Assembly: GCF_014640535.1 (NCBI RefSeq)
Contig: NZ_BMHD01000002.1
Location: 62,001-126,000, forward strand
Direction of reading: 5' to 3'
DNA: 64,000 nucleotides
Origin: Cnuibacter physcomitrellae
GTDB lineage: Bacteria > Actinomycetota > Actinomycetes > Actinomycetales > Microbacteriaceae
The notes beneath the pieces are model-generated. The model was not told the origin of the DNA. It saw only the letters and a program-made list of their open reading frames with translations, and ran no database searches. This document shows, in pieces, positions 34,614 through 42,827 of the stretch (position 1 is the stretch's first letter; each line of letters begins with the position of its first letter). The position numbers and the translations under genes were made by a program.

Positions 34614-36194
34614 TTATTGCGCGGCTCGGAGGTCCTTCCGGAGGATCTTGCCCGACGTCGACTTGGGCACCACCTCGATGAACTCCACCGCGCGCACCTT
34701 CTTGTGCGGCGCCACGAGACCGGCCACGTGCGCCATCACCGCGGCCTCGTCGAGGTCGTCGTGACCGGCCGCCCGCACGACGAACGCCTTCGGGATCTCC
34801 TGCCCGTCCGCATCCGGCACCCCGATCACGGCGGCGTCGGCGATCGAGGGATGGGCGAGCAGCACGGCCTCCAGCTCGGCCGGGGCGACCTGGTACCCGT
34901 GGTACTTGATGAGCTCCTTGACCCGGTCGACGATCCGGAACGAGCCGTCCGCGAGCACGACGGCCACGTCGCCGGTGTGGAGGAAGCCCTCCGCGTCGAT
35001 CGTGCGCGCGGTGTCGTCGTCGTGGCCGAGGTAGCCGAGCATGACGTTGGGGCCTCGCACGGCGAGCTCACCTGGTCGGCTCTCGCCCTCCGACGGGGTG
35101 TCGATGTCCTCGCCGGTCTCGAGGTCCACCAGGCGGCACTCCACGTTCGCGATCGGCACGCCGATGCCTCCGAGCGAGAGGTCGTCCCGCTCGGGCGGGA
35201 TGACGTGGGAGACCGGGCTCAGCTCGCTCATGCCGTACCCCTGACGCACGCGCACGCCGAGACGCTCGGCGACCGCGCCCGCCAGCTTCTCGTCGAGAGG
35301 CGCCGCCCCGGAGAGCAGGGCCCGCGCGCTCGAGAGGTCGTACTCCTCGACGAGCGGATGCTTCGCCAGGGCGACCGCGATGGGCGGCGCGATGAACAGG
35401 TAGGTGCAGCGGTGGTCCTGGATGATCCGCAGGAACTCCGCCAGGTCGAAGCGGGGCATCGTCACGAGGCGAGCGCGCCGGGACAGTGCGAGGTCGAGCA
35501 GGACGGTCATGCCGTAGATGTGGAAGAACGGCAGCACGGCGAGGACGACGTCGTCCGACTCGACGTCGAGCACCGGGGTGCACTGCACGACGTTCGCGAC
35601 GAGGTTTCGGTGGCTGAGCCGGACGCCCTTCGGGAAGCCCGTGGTGCCGGAGGAGTAGGGCATCACGGCGACGTGGGTCGCCGGGTCGATCCGGACCGAC
35701 GGTGCGGCGGCCCGCTCCGCGAGGAGTTCCGCGAGGGACGGATGCCCGTCGGCTCCGTCGAGGACGATCACCCGATCCGCGGGGATCCCCGCCTCCTCCG
35801 CCGCGGGGCCCGACTGGGGCAGCAGCGGACCGACCGTGACGAGCATCGTCGCTCCCGAGTCCTCGAGCTGCCGAGCCACCTCGGCGGTCGTGTAGAGGGC
35901 GTTCACGGTGGTGGCCGTGGCACCGCTGCGCAGGATGCCGTGGAACGCGATCACGAAGGCGGGCACGTTCGGCGAGTGGAGCGCCACGACGTCGCCGGGG
36001 CCGATGCCTCTCGCCGCCAGTGCGCCGGCGAACGCCTCGATGCGCGCTCTGAGCTCACCGAACGTGGTCTCACCGCCGCTGACGCCGTCGATGAGCGCGA
36101 CCCGGCCGGCGTCGTCCTCCGACAGGTCCGCGAACAGGAAGTCGAACACGCTGACGTCGGGGATGACCTCGTCGGCGTACGGGCTGCGCATCAT
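34614..36194 (-). CDS. AMP-dependent acyl-CoA synthetase, 4-coumarate-CoA ligase-like
   Basis: 526 aa ANL-superfamily enzyme. The P-loop VMPYSSGTTGFPKGV (near residue 175), the YGMSELSP motif, FLHTGDVAV and the C-terminal PKSTSGKILRKDL with its catalytic Lys are all present, so adenylation and thioester steps should work. The closest pattern is 4CL; the substrate may be an aromatic or medium-chain acid. AAGGAGA precedes tandem ATGs. First gene of the operon ending at the amidohydrolase. Confidence 0.88.
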   Translation of the reverse strand: MMRSPYADEVIPDVSVFDFLFADLSEDDAGRVALIDGVSGGETTFGELRARIEAFAGALAARGIGPGDVVALHSPNVPAFVIAFHGILRSGATATTVNALYTTAEVARQLEDSGATMLVTVGPLLPQSGPAAEEAGIPADRVIVLDGADGHPSLAELLAERAAAPSVRIDPATHVAVMPYSSGTTGFPKGVRLSHRNLVANVVQCTPVLDVESDDVVLAVLPFFHIYGMTVLLDLALSRRARLVTMPRFDLAEFLRIIQDHRCTYLFIAPPIAVALAKHPLVEEYDLSSARALLSGAAPLDEKLAGAVAERLGVRVRQGYGMSELSPVSHVIPPERDDLSLGGIGVPIANVECRLVDLETGEDIDTPSEGESRPGELAVRGPNVMLGYLGHDDDTARTIDAEGFLHTGDVAVVLADGSFRIVDRVKELIKYHGYQVAPAELEAVLLAHPSIADAAVIGVPDADGQEIPKAFVVRAAGHDDLDEAAVMAHVAGLVAPHKKVRAVEFIEVVPKSTSGKILRKDLRAAQ

Positions 36195-36245
36195 GGCTCT
36201 CCTTCAGATCTCCATCGACCTTCCTGGCATCGTATTCCGGTCCGC

Positions 36246-36251
36246 TACGCT
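36246..36251 (+). promoter_or_regulatory. -10 box TACGCT for leaderless DUF4184 gene
   Basis: Six bases separate it from the GTG at 36258. No Shine-Dalgarno sequence is present. Confidence 0.45.
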
Positions 36252-36257
36252 CCACCC

Positions 36258-37055
36258 GTGCCGTTCACGCCGAGTCACGCCGTCGTGGCGATCCCGTTCG
36301 CCCGGACGCCGCTGCCCGCCGTCGGCGTCGCCGCGGGCGCGATGGCGCCGGACCTGCCGATCTTCCTTCCCGGCGGCCACGGGTACTCCCTCACCCACCA
36401 GGCGCCCTTCTTCCCGCTCACCGGCCTCGCCCTCGGACTCCTCCTCGTCCTGGCGTGGCGCGTGCTGCTGCGTCCGTGGGCACGCGTGCTGATGCCCGCC
36501 GCGATCGCGGGCCGACTGCCCGAGGACTGGTCGGGGACCTGGCGGGATGGTCTCGACTCCCTGCCACGACAGGCGTCGGGTGCGGTGCTGCTCCTGGCCG
36601 CGATCGAGATCGGTGTCGTCACCCATGTGGTGTGGGATGCGTTCAGCCACGTCGGACGACTCGGCGCGCGTCTGCTGCCCGTCCTCGACGCCGATGGGCC
36701 CCTTCACGTTGCCTGGGCATCGTGGGTGCAGTACGCGAGCTCGGTGCTGGGACTCCTGGGGATCGTGATCTGGGCGACGCTGTGGCTCCGCCGGCGCCCG
36801 GCCCGGACCGTGCCTCTCGCGGATCCGCGACTCGCCGCCGCCGTCTGGGGCCTCGTCGCCGCCGCGGCGATCGTCGGTGCCGCCGTCGCCGCCGCACGAG
36901 CCGCGCTCGGCGGTGAGCCGTGGATCGACGTCGTGGTGGCCGTGCTCACGGGCGGGATCGGCGCCGCAGTTCTGGCGCTCGTGCTCGCGGCCGTGCTCCT
37001 CTCCCTCCTCGGCGTCGGAGCCCGACCCTCGGGAACGCGCCGCGACCCGGAGTAG
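36258..37055 (+). CDS. DUF4184 family membrane protein
   Basis: 265 aa from a GTG placed six bases after TACGCT. It starts VPFTPSHAVVAIPF and contains GAMAPDLPIF and THVVWDAFSH, the His/Asp pattern of DUF4184 (related to metal-dependent membrane hydrolases such as YdjM). About six membrane helices. Activity unknown. Divergent from the CoA-ligase operon with a 63-nt gap. Confidence 0.82.
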   Translation: MPFTPSHAVVAIPFARTPLPAVGVAAGAMAPDLPIFLPGGHGYSLTHQAPFFPLTGLALGLLLVLAWRVLLRPWARVLMPAAIAGRLPEDWSGTWRDGLDSLPRQASGAVLLLAAIEIGVVTHVVWDAFSHVGRLGARLLPVLDADGPLHVAWASWVQYASSVLGLLGIVIWATLWLRRRPARTVPLADPRLAAAVWGLVAAAAIVGAAVAAARAALGGEPWIDVVVAVLTGGIGAAVLALVLAAVLLSLLGVGARPSGTRRDPE

Positions 37056-37070
37056 AGCCGTCGGGCTCCC

Positions 37071-37994
37071 TCACCCCTCCGCGGGCGGCGCCGGCTCGAA
37101 CGGTGGACGCGCCAGCGGTCCGCCGGACCTCTCCTCCACCAGCCGCGCGCCGAGCATCTCGCCGAGCGCGGGCCCGTAGCGGTCCAGCGCCGCGACGTGC
37201 ACCCGCAGGCTCGCATCCAGCACGCTCGCCTCGACCTGCCCCGCGTCCGCGAGGGCGGCGACGGAGCGCAGCTCGTCGACCACCCGGTCGATCCCGAACT
37301 CGGGCATGAGATCTCCGGCCAGGACGTGGTCGACCTCGCGATCGAGGAACCGGCTCGCCCCGGGGCCGGTGCGCAGCAGCGCCGCGACCGCCTCGGGATC
37401 CAGACCGGCGGACCGCGCCACCAGCAGCGCCTCCGTCGTGGCGAGGGCCTGCGCGAACCAGAGCGCGTTGCCGAGGAGCTTCACGACGTGCGCGGCGGCG
37501 ACGTCGGCGCCCGCTCTCCGGAGCTCGCCGCCGGCTCCGAGCCGCCGCAGGAGAGGGGCGATGCGCCCGACGGCCTCCGGGTCGCCGGCCACGACGAAGT
37601 CGAGCGACCCCGACCGCGCCTCGGCCGGCCCGCCGCTCATCGGCGCGGCCACCGACGCGATCCCTCGCGCTGCAGCACGCCCGGCGACCTCGGTCGCCAC
37701 GCCCGGGTCGTTGCTCGTCAGGTCGAGCCAGACACCGCCCGGTCGGACGGCCTCGAGCAGCGACCCGTCGCCGCCCAGGGCCCCGGCGACCTCCGCCGGC
37801 CCGGGGAGGACGGTGACGAGGACGTCGAGATCGGAGAGGTCCCGCGCCTCCGTCGTCGCCCGGAGACCCTCGGGGAGCCCCGCGAGCGCGACGGGATCGA
37901 CGTCGAGGGCGATCAGGTCCGCATCCTCGGCGCGGTGCAGGGCTCGCGCGATCGGTCCGCCCATGCGGCCGACGCCGACGATCCCGACGCGCAT
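37071..37994 (-). CDS. NAD(P)-dependent oxidoreductase, 3-hydroxyisobutyrate dehydrogenase family
   Basis: 307 aa beta-hydroxyacid dehydrogenase. Rossmann motif GIVGVGRMGGPIARAL at the N-terminus, substrate loop AAPMSGGPAEARSGSLDFVV and the catalytic Lys helix AAHVVKLLGNALWFAQ are all in place. The substrate could be 3-hydroxyisobutyrate, tartronate semialdehyde or a related acid. The ATG at 37994 is 17 nt after the DsbA-like gene. Confidence 0.85.
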   Translation of the reverse strand: MRVGIVGVGRMGGPIARALHRAEDADLIALDVDPVALAGLPEGLRATTEARDLSDLDVLVTVLPGPAEVAGALGGDGSLLEAVRPGGVWLDLTSNDPGVATEVAGRAAARGIASVAAPMSGGPAEARSGSLDFVVAGDPEAVGRIAPLLRRLGAGGELRRAGADVAAAHVVKLLGNALWFAQALATTEALLVARSAGLDPEAVAALLRTGPGASRFLDREVDHVLAGDLMPEFGIDRVVDELRSVAALADAGQVEASVLDASLRVHVAALDRYGPALGEMLGARLVEERSGGPLARPPFEPAPPAEG

Positions 37995-38011
37995 CCGGGA
38001 CGCCCTCGCGC

Positions 38012-38647
38012 TCAGTCGAACTGCGGGTCGCGAGTGCGCGAGCGCTTGAGCTCGAAGAAGCCGTCGAACGAGGCGGCGGCCACGACGCCGTCCCACAGGG
38101 TGAGCGCCTGCTCGCCGCGGGGCGTCGGGCTGATCACGGGGCCGAAGAACGCGGTGCCGTTCACGGCGATGACCGGCGTGCCCACGTCGTTGCCGACGCG
38201 CTCGATGGCCGCGAAGTGCGAGGCGCGCATGGGCTCGTCGTACTCGTCGGTGTCGGCGTAGCGGGCGAAGTCGGCCGGGAGCCCGACCTCCTCGAGCGCT
38301 CCGGCGATCACGGCGTCGGCGTCGGTCGAGCCACCCGGGTGGATGCGCGTGCCGAGCGCGTCGTAGAGCGGCTTCACGATCTGCTGCCCGTGCAGCTCCT
38401 TCGCGGCGGCGACGAGGCGGGTGTACCGCAGCGCTCGGGGGAAGAACGCGCGGTAGGACTCGGACACGTCCTTGTCCTCGTTGAGCACGGCCAGGCTCAT
38501 GATGTTCCAGGTGACGTCGAGGTCGCGATGAGGGGCGACCTCGTCGACCCAGCGGGAGGTCATCCACGCCCAGGGGCAGGAGGGGTCGAACCAGAATTCG
38601 ACCGCGGTGGTTCCGGTCGCAACGGGAGCGGTGTTCTCAGAGGTCAC
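38012..38647 (-). CDS. DsbA-like protein related to mycothiol-dependent nitroreductase Rv2466c
   Basis: 211 aa thioredoxin-fold protein without signal peptide, so cytoplasmic. The active site reads FDPSCPWAW: the first Cys is kept, the second of CPWC is Ala. Rv2466c uses mycothiol to resolve the first Cys, so a monothiol mechanism is plausible. GTPVIAVNGTAFFGPVI carries the cis-Pro. GTG start at 38647. Next to pepN, as in M. tuberculosis. Confidence 0.85.
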   Translation of the reverse strand: MTSENTAPVATGTTAVEFWFDPSCPWAWMTSRWVDEVAPHRDLDVTWNIMSLAVLNEDKDVSESYRAFFPRALRYTRLVAAAKELHGQQIVKPLYDALGTRIHPGGSTDADAVIAGALEEVGLPADFARYADTDEYDEPMRASHFAAIERVGNDVGTPVIAVNGTAFFGPVISPTPRGEQALTLWDGVVAAASFDGFFELKRSRTRDPQFD

Positions 38648-38744
38648 CCACTCATCCTCGCACTAGGCTGGGCGGCGATGGCGCGGCGATCCCGTGTCCG
38701 TCGACGCCCACCGCATCCAGCAAGTACAAGGAGTGTGCGACCAA

Positions 38745-41288
38745 GTGCCTGGCGAGAACCTCACCCGCGACGAAGCCCGAGAGCGAGCCGAGCTGCTGGA
38801 GGTGAGGAGCTACGACGTGGTGCTCGACCTCACCACCTCGCCCGAGACGTTCCGCAGCACCACCACCGTCCGGTTCAGCGCCCGCGAGGGGGCCTCGACG
38901 TTCATCGACGCGATCACCCGCGCGGTCCACGGCGTGACGCTCAACGGCCGATCCCTCGACCCGGCCGTCGTCGCGGACGGCGTGCGCATCCAGCTCGACG
39001 GTCTGGCGGCCGACAACGAGCTCGTCGTCGACGCCGACATGATCTACACGAACACCGGTGAGGGCCTGCACCGCTTCGTCGACCCCGTCGACGACGAGGT
39101 CTACCTGTACTCGCAGTTCGAGGTCCCCGACTCGCGGCGCATGTTCGCCGTGTTCGAGCAGCCCGACCTCAAGGCGGAGTTCACCTTCACCGTGACGGCG
39201 CCCGACTACTGGGAGGTCGTCTCCAACTCCCCCACGCCCGAGCCCGTGCCCGGTCCCGACTCGACCGCCACCTGGACGTTCGAGCCGACGCCGCGCATCT
39301 CCTCGTACATCACTGCGCTCGTCGCCGGCCCGTACATCGTGGAGCGCAGCGAGCTCACCAGCGCCGACGGCCGGACCATCCCGCTCGGCGTGTTCAGCCG
39401 CGCCTCCCTCGCCCAGTACATGGACGCGGACTACATCTTCGAGAAGACCCGCGAGGGCTTCGCGTTCTACGAGGAGCAGTACGACTTCCCGTACCCCTTC
39501 GCGAAGTACGACCAGCTCTTCGTGCCCGAGTTCAACGCGGGCGCCATGGAGAACGCGGGTGCGGTCACCTTCACCGAGACCTACGTCTTCCGCTCCAAGG
39601 TGACGGATGCGGTGCGCGAGCGCCGCGTCGTCACCATCCTCCACGAGCTCGCGCACATGTGGTTCGGCGACCTCGTCACCATGCGCTGGTGGAACGACCT
39701 GTGGCTGAACGAGTCGTTCGCCGAGTACATGTCGACGCTGGCGACCGCCGAGGCCACGGAGTGGAAGGAGGCCTGGACCACCTTCGCCGCCATGGAGAAG
39801 AGCTGGGCGTACCGCCAGGACCAGCTGCCCTCGACCCACCCGATCGTCGCCACGATCAACGACCTCGAGGACGTCCAGGTCAACTTCGACGGCATCACCT
39901 ACGCCAAGGGCGCCTCCGTGCTCAAGCAGCTCGTCGCCTGGGTCGGGCAGAAGGAGTTCATGGCCGGCGTCGCCGCGTACGTGAACAAGCACCAGTTCTC
40001 GAACACCGTGCTGAACGACCTCCTCGTCGAGCTCGAGGCCACGAGCGGGCGCGACCTCGCCTCCTGGTCGAAGCTCTGGCTCGAGACCGCGGGCGTCAAC
40101 ACGCTCCGTCCGGAGTTCTCGGTCGACACCGACCAGCGCTTCACCTCGTTCGCCGTGCTGCAGGAGGCCCCGGCCGACTACCCGACGATCCGCCCGCACC
40201 GTCTCGCGATCGGCTTCTACTCGCTGCAGGACGGCACGCTCGTCCGCACCCACCGCGAGGAGCTCGACGTCGACGGCGAGCGGACCGAGGTCCCGCAGTT
40301 CGTCGGCATGGAGCGTCCGGACCTGGTGCTCCTGAACGACGACGACCTCGCGTACGCGAAGATCAGGCTCGACGAGGCGTCGCTCGACGTCGCCATCGAG
40401 CACCTCGCGTCGATCGAGGACCCGCTCGCCCGCTCGCTGGTCTGGGGCTCGGTCTGGGACTCCACCCGCGACGCCGAGACCCGCGGCCGCGACTTCGTCC
40501 GGCTCGTGCTCGGCAACATCGCGACCGAGACGGAGTCGACGACCATCCGCACGGTCCTGGGTCAGCTCGTGCTCACGGCCACGCAGTACGTCGCGCCCGA
40601 GGTGCGCGACGAGACGGTCGCCATGGCCGCCACCTCGCTGTGGAAGCTCGCCCTGGCCGCCGAGTCCGGGTCGGACGCCCAGTTCCAGTTCGTCAAGGTC
40701 TTCGCGGCGCTCGCCGGCACCGAGGAGCAGCTCGAGAACGTCTCGCACCTGCTCGACGGCACCGTCGAGCTCGACGGACTCGACATCGACACCGACCTGC
40801 GTTGGGAGCTGCTCATCGCCCTCGTCGCCGGAGGCAAGGCCGGGGCCGACGAGATCCAGGCCACGCTCGACGCCGACAACACCGCATCCGGTCAGCAGTC
40901 GGCCGCGCACGCCCGTGCCGCGATCCCCACCGTCACCGCGAAGGAGGCGGCGTTCGCGTCGCTCGTCGACGTCGACACCGCCCCGAACGCGATCGTGCGC
41001 GCCACGGGCCTCGGCTACCAGCGCGCCGCCGATCCGTCGGTGCTCGAGCCGCTCGTCGCGCCCTACTTCGAGGCGCTGCAGCGGATCTGGGAGACCCGGA
41101 GCTACGCCATCGCGGCGTCGGTGATCAACGGGCTCTACCCCGCGCCGCTCGCGAACACGGCGCTCCGCGACGCGACGCTCGCCTGGCTCGACAAGAACCC
41201 CGAGCCGCCGGCGCTGCGCCGCATCCTGATCGAGAACCTCGCCGGAGTCGAACGGGCACTGGCCGCGCAGGCCCGCGACGCCCGGTAG
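38745..41288 (+). CDS. pepN: Aminopeptidase N (M1 family)
   Basis: 847 aa zinc aminopeptidase. The exopeptidase motif GAMENAGAV is near residue 267, the zinc site HELAHMWFGD near 303, and the third ligand Glu in WLNESFAEYMS 18 residues later. The C-terminal ERAP1-like helical domain is present. I chose the GTG at 38745 (VPGENLTRDEARERAELL), with AAGGAG 11 nt upstream; longer starts are not conserved. It removes N-terminal residues from peptides made by proteases such as Clp. Confidence 0.95.
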   Translation: MPGENLTRDEARERAELLEVRSYDVVLDLTTSPETFRSTTTVRFSAREGASTFIDAITRAVHGVTLNGRSLDPAVVADGVRIQLDGLAADNELVVDADMIYTNTGEGLHRFVDPVDDEVYLYSQFEVPDSRRMFAVFEQPDLKAEFTFTVTAPDYWEVVSNSPTPEPVPGPDSTATWTFEPTPRISSYITALVAGPYIVERSELTSADGRTIPLGVFSRASLAQYMDADYIFEKTREGFAFYEEQYDFPYPFAKYDQLFVPEFNAGAMENAGAVTFTETYVFRSKVTDAVRERRVVTILHELAHMWFGDLVTMRWWNDLWLNESFAEYMSTLATAEATEWKEAWTTFAAMEKSWAYRQDQLPSTHPIVATINDLEDVQVNFDGITYAKGASVLKQLVAWVGQKEFMAGVAAYVNKHQFSNTVLNDLLVELEATSGRDLASWSKLWLETAGVNTLRPEFSVDTDQRFTSFAVLQEAPADYPTIRPHRLAIGFYSLQDGTLVRTHREELDVDGERTEVPQFVGMERPDLVLLNDDDLAYAKIRLDEASLDVAIEHLASIEDPLARSLVWGSVWDSTRDAETRGRDFVRLVLGNIATETESTTIRTVLGQLVLTATQYVAPEVRDETVAMAATSLWKLALAAESGSDAQFQFVKVFAALAGTEEQLENVSHLLDGTVELDGLDIDTDLRWELLIALVAGGKAGADEIQATLDADNTASGQQSAAHARAAIPTVTAKEAAFASLVDVDTAPNAIVRATGLGYQRAADPSVLEPLVAPYFEALQRIWETRSYAIAASVINGLYPAPLANTALRDATLAWLDKNPEPPALRRILIENLAGVERALAAQARDAR

Positions 41289-41297
41289 GAGCGGCCT

Positions 41298-42380
41298 ATG
41301 ACGTGGGACTCCTTCTGGAGCGGTGTCGGGACCTTCCTCGAGACCTGGCGCATCCCGCTGACGATCCTGCTGATCCTCGTGGTGGCGGTGATCGGTCGCC
41401 TCATCCTGCTCTCGCTCGTGCGTCGTCTGGTCGACCAGGTCGTCCGGGGCGTCAAGCGGAAGCAGAACGTCACCGACACGCAGGCGCTGCAGGCGCAGGC
41501 GTCGCCGCTCGCCGCGGTGCGGGTGGTGCAGCGCACGCGGACGATCGGGACGGTGCTCACCAACGTCATCAACGTGACGGTGGTGGTCGTCGCGGTCGTG
41601 TGGATCGTGACGACGATCGACCCCAACATCCTCGGGTCGCTCGCCCTGCTCACCGCCGCCCTCGGCGCCGGGCTCGGGTTCGGTGCGCAGAACATCGTGA
41701 AGGACGTGCTGAACGGTCTCTTCATGGTCTTCGAGGACCAGCTCGGGGTCGGCGACGTCGTCGACCTCGGGCCGGCCACCGGCGTCGTGGAGCGGGTCGG
41801 CATCCGCATCACCACGGTGCGCGACGTGAACGGCACCCTGTGGTTCGTCCGCAACGGCGAGATCCTGCGGGTGGGCAACATGTCGCAGGGCTGGTCCCGG
41901 GTCATCATCGACCTCGCCGTGCCCTACGACAGCGACCTCGACGCGGTGCAGGACCGGATGCTCCAGGTGGCCGTCGACATGTCGGAGAGCGCCAAGTGGC
42001 GCTCGCGCATCCTCGAGCGCCCGGAGATCTGGGGGCTGGAGTCGATCTCGGCGGAGGCCCTGGTGATCCGCCTGGTCGTGAAGACGAGGAGCACGGCGAA
42101 GGACGACGTGGCGCGGGAGCTGCGCGCCCGGTTGAAGAGCGCGCTCGACGCCATGGGCATCACGCTGCCGTCGCTCAACACGGTCGTGCTGTCGGGGTTC
42201 GAGGAGGCGACGAGCGTCCGGGGTGCCCATCCGCCGAAGACCATGCCCGTCCCGGCGGGCGGTGACGCGGCCGCCGCAGGCCCGTCGACGACCCGCGCGC
42301 CGCGCGCGCCGCGCGGGTCGCGACGGCCGTCCAAGCCCGGAAAGGGCAGCAGCGCAGACACCGGAGGCGATGCCACGTGA
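41298..42380 (+). CDS. MscS family mechanosensitive ion channel
   Basis: 360 aa. Hydrophobic helices near residues 17-40, 83-105 and 113-140; the last is the pore helix TAALGAGLGFGAQNIVKDVLNG with Gly/Ala packing. The beta domain follows, with VVERVGIRITTVRDVNGTLW typical of MscS. The C-terminus is a long Pro/Arg/Gly tail. It opens on hypo-osmotic shock. Starts 9 nt after pepN and overlaps the globin gene by 4 nt. Confidence 0.92.
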   Translation: MTWDSFWSGVGTFLETWRIPLTILLILVVAVIGRLILLSLVRRLVDQVVRGVKRKQNVTDTQALQAQASPLAAVRVVQRTRTIGTVLTNVINVTVVVVAVVWIVTTIDPNILGSLALLTAALGAGLGFGAQNIVKDVLNGLFMVFEDQLGVGDVVDLGPATGVVERVGIRITTVRDVNGTLWFVRNGEILRVGNMSQGWSRVIIDLAVPYDSDLDAVQDRMLQVAVDMSESAKWRSRILERPEIWGLESISAEALVIRLVVKTRSTAKDDVARELRARLKSALDAMGITLPSLNTVVLSGFEEATSVRGAHPPKTMPVPAGGDAAAAGPSTTRAPRAPRGSRRPSKPGKGSSADTGGDAT

Positions 42381-42778
42381 GCGACGTCCCCGCCCTCCCC
42401 GGGCGATCGTTCTTCGACCAGGTCGGCGGACACGAGACGTTCGAGCGGCTCGTCCGCGAGTTCTATCGCGGCGTCGCCGACGACCCCGTCCTGGCGCCGA
42501 TGTATCCGCCCGACGACATGGAGGGTGCGATCACGCGCCTGACGATGTTCCTCGAGCAGTACTGGGGCGGGCCGGGCACCTACAGCGAGCAGCGCGGGCA
42601 TCCGCGTCTGCGCATGCGGCACATGCCGTTCAAGGTGAACCCGGATGCGCGCGACCGCTGGCTCGCGCACATGCGGGTCGCCGTCGACTCGCTGGCCCTG
42701 CCTCCGCTCGACGAGCAGATGCTCTGGGACTATCTCGAACGCGCCGCGCATGCCATGGTGAACACGTTCGAGGAGTGA
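42377..42778 (+). CDS. glbO: Group II truncated haemoglobin (trHbO)
   Basis: 133 aa two-on-two globin. FFDQVGGHETFERLVREFY starts the fold, and LRMRHMPFKVNPDARDRWL carries the proximal His (RMRH); the Trp at position G8 of group II is in RWLAHM. It probably binds O2/NO at the membrane or detoxifies peroxide. The GTG start overlaps the MscS stop as GTGA. Confidence 0.93.
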   Translation: MSDVPALPGRSFFDQVGGHETFERLVREFYRGVADDPVLAPMYPPDDMEGAITRLTMFLEQYWGGPGTYSEQRGHPRLRMRHMPFKVNPDARDRWLAHMRVAVDSLALPPLDEQMLWDYLERAAHAMVNTFEE

Positions 42779-42781
42779 GAC

Positions 42782-42800
42782 CGCGGCCGCCACGGCCGCG
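42782..42800. repeat. CGCGGCCG hairpin between glbO and FAD gene
   Basis: 8-bp perfect stem with a 3-nt loop, just after the glbO stop. Possible terminator or attenuation point. Confidence 0.4.
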
Positions 42801-42827
42801 CAGACGACGAGACGCGAAGGAGCGCTC

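Noticed and set aside
42282-42325. GC-rich inverted repeat GACCCGCGCG / CGCGCGGGTC
   Set aside because: Lies in the low-complexity Arg/Pro/Ala tail of the MscS gene; a likely by-product of codon bias.
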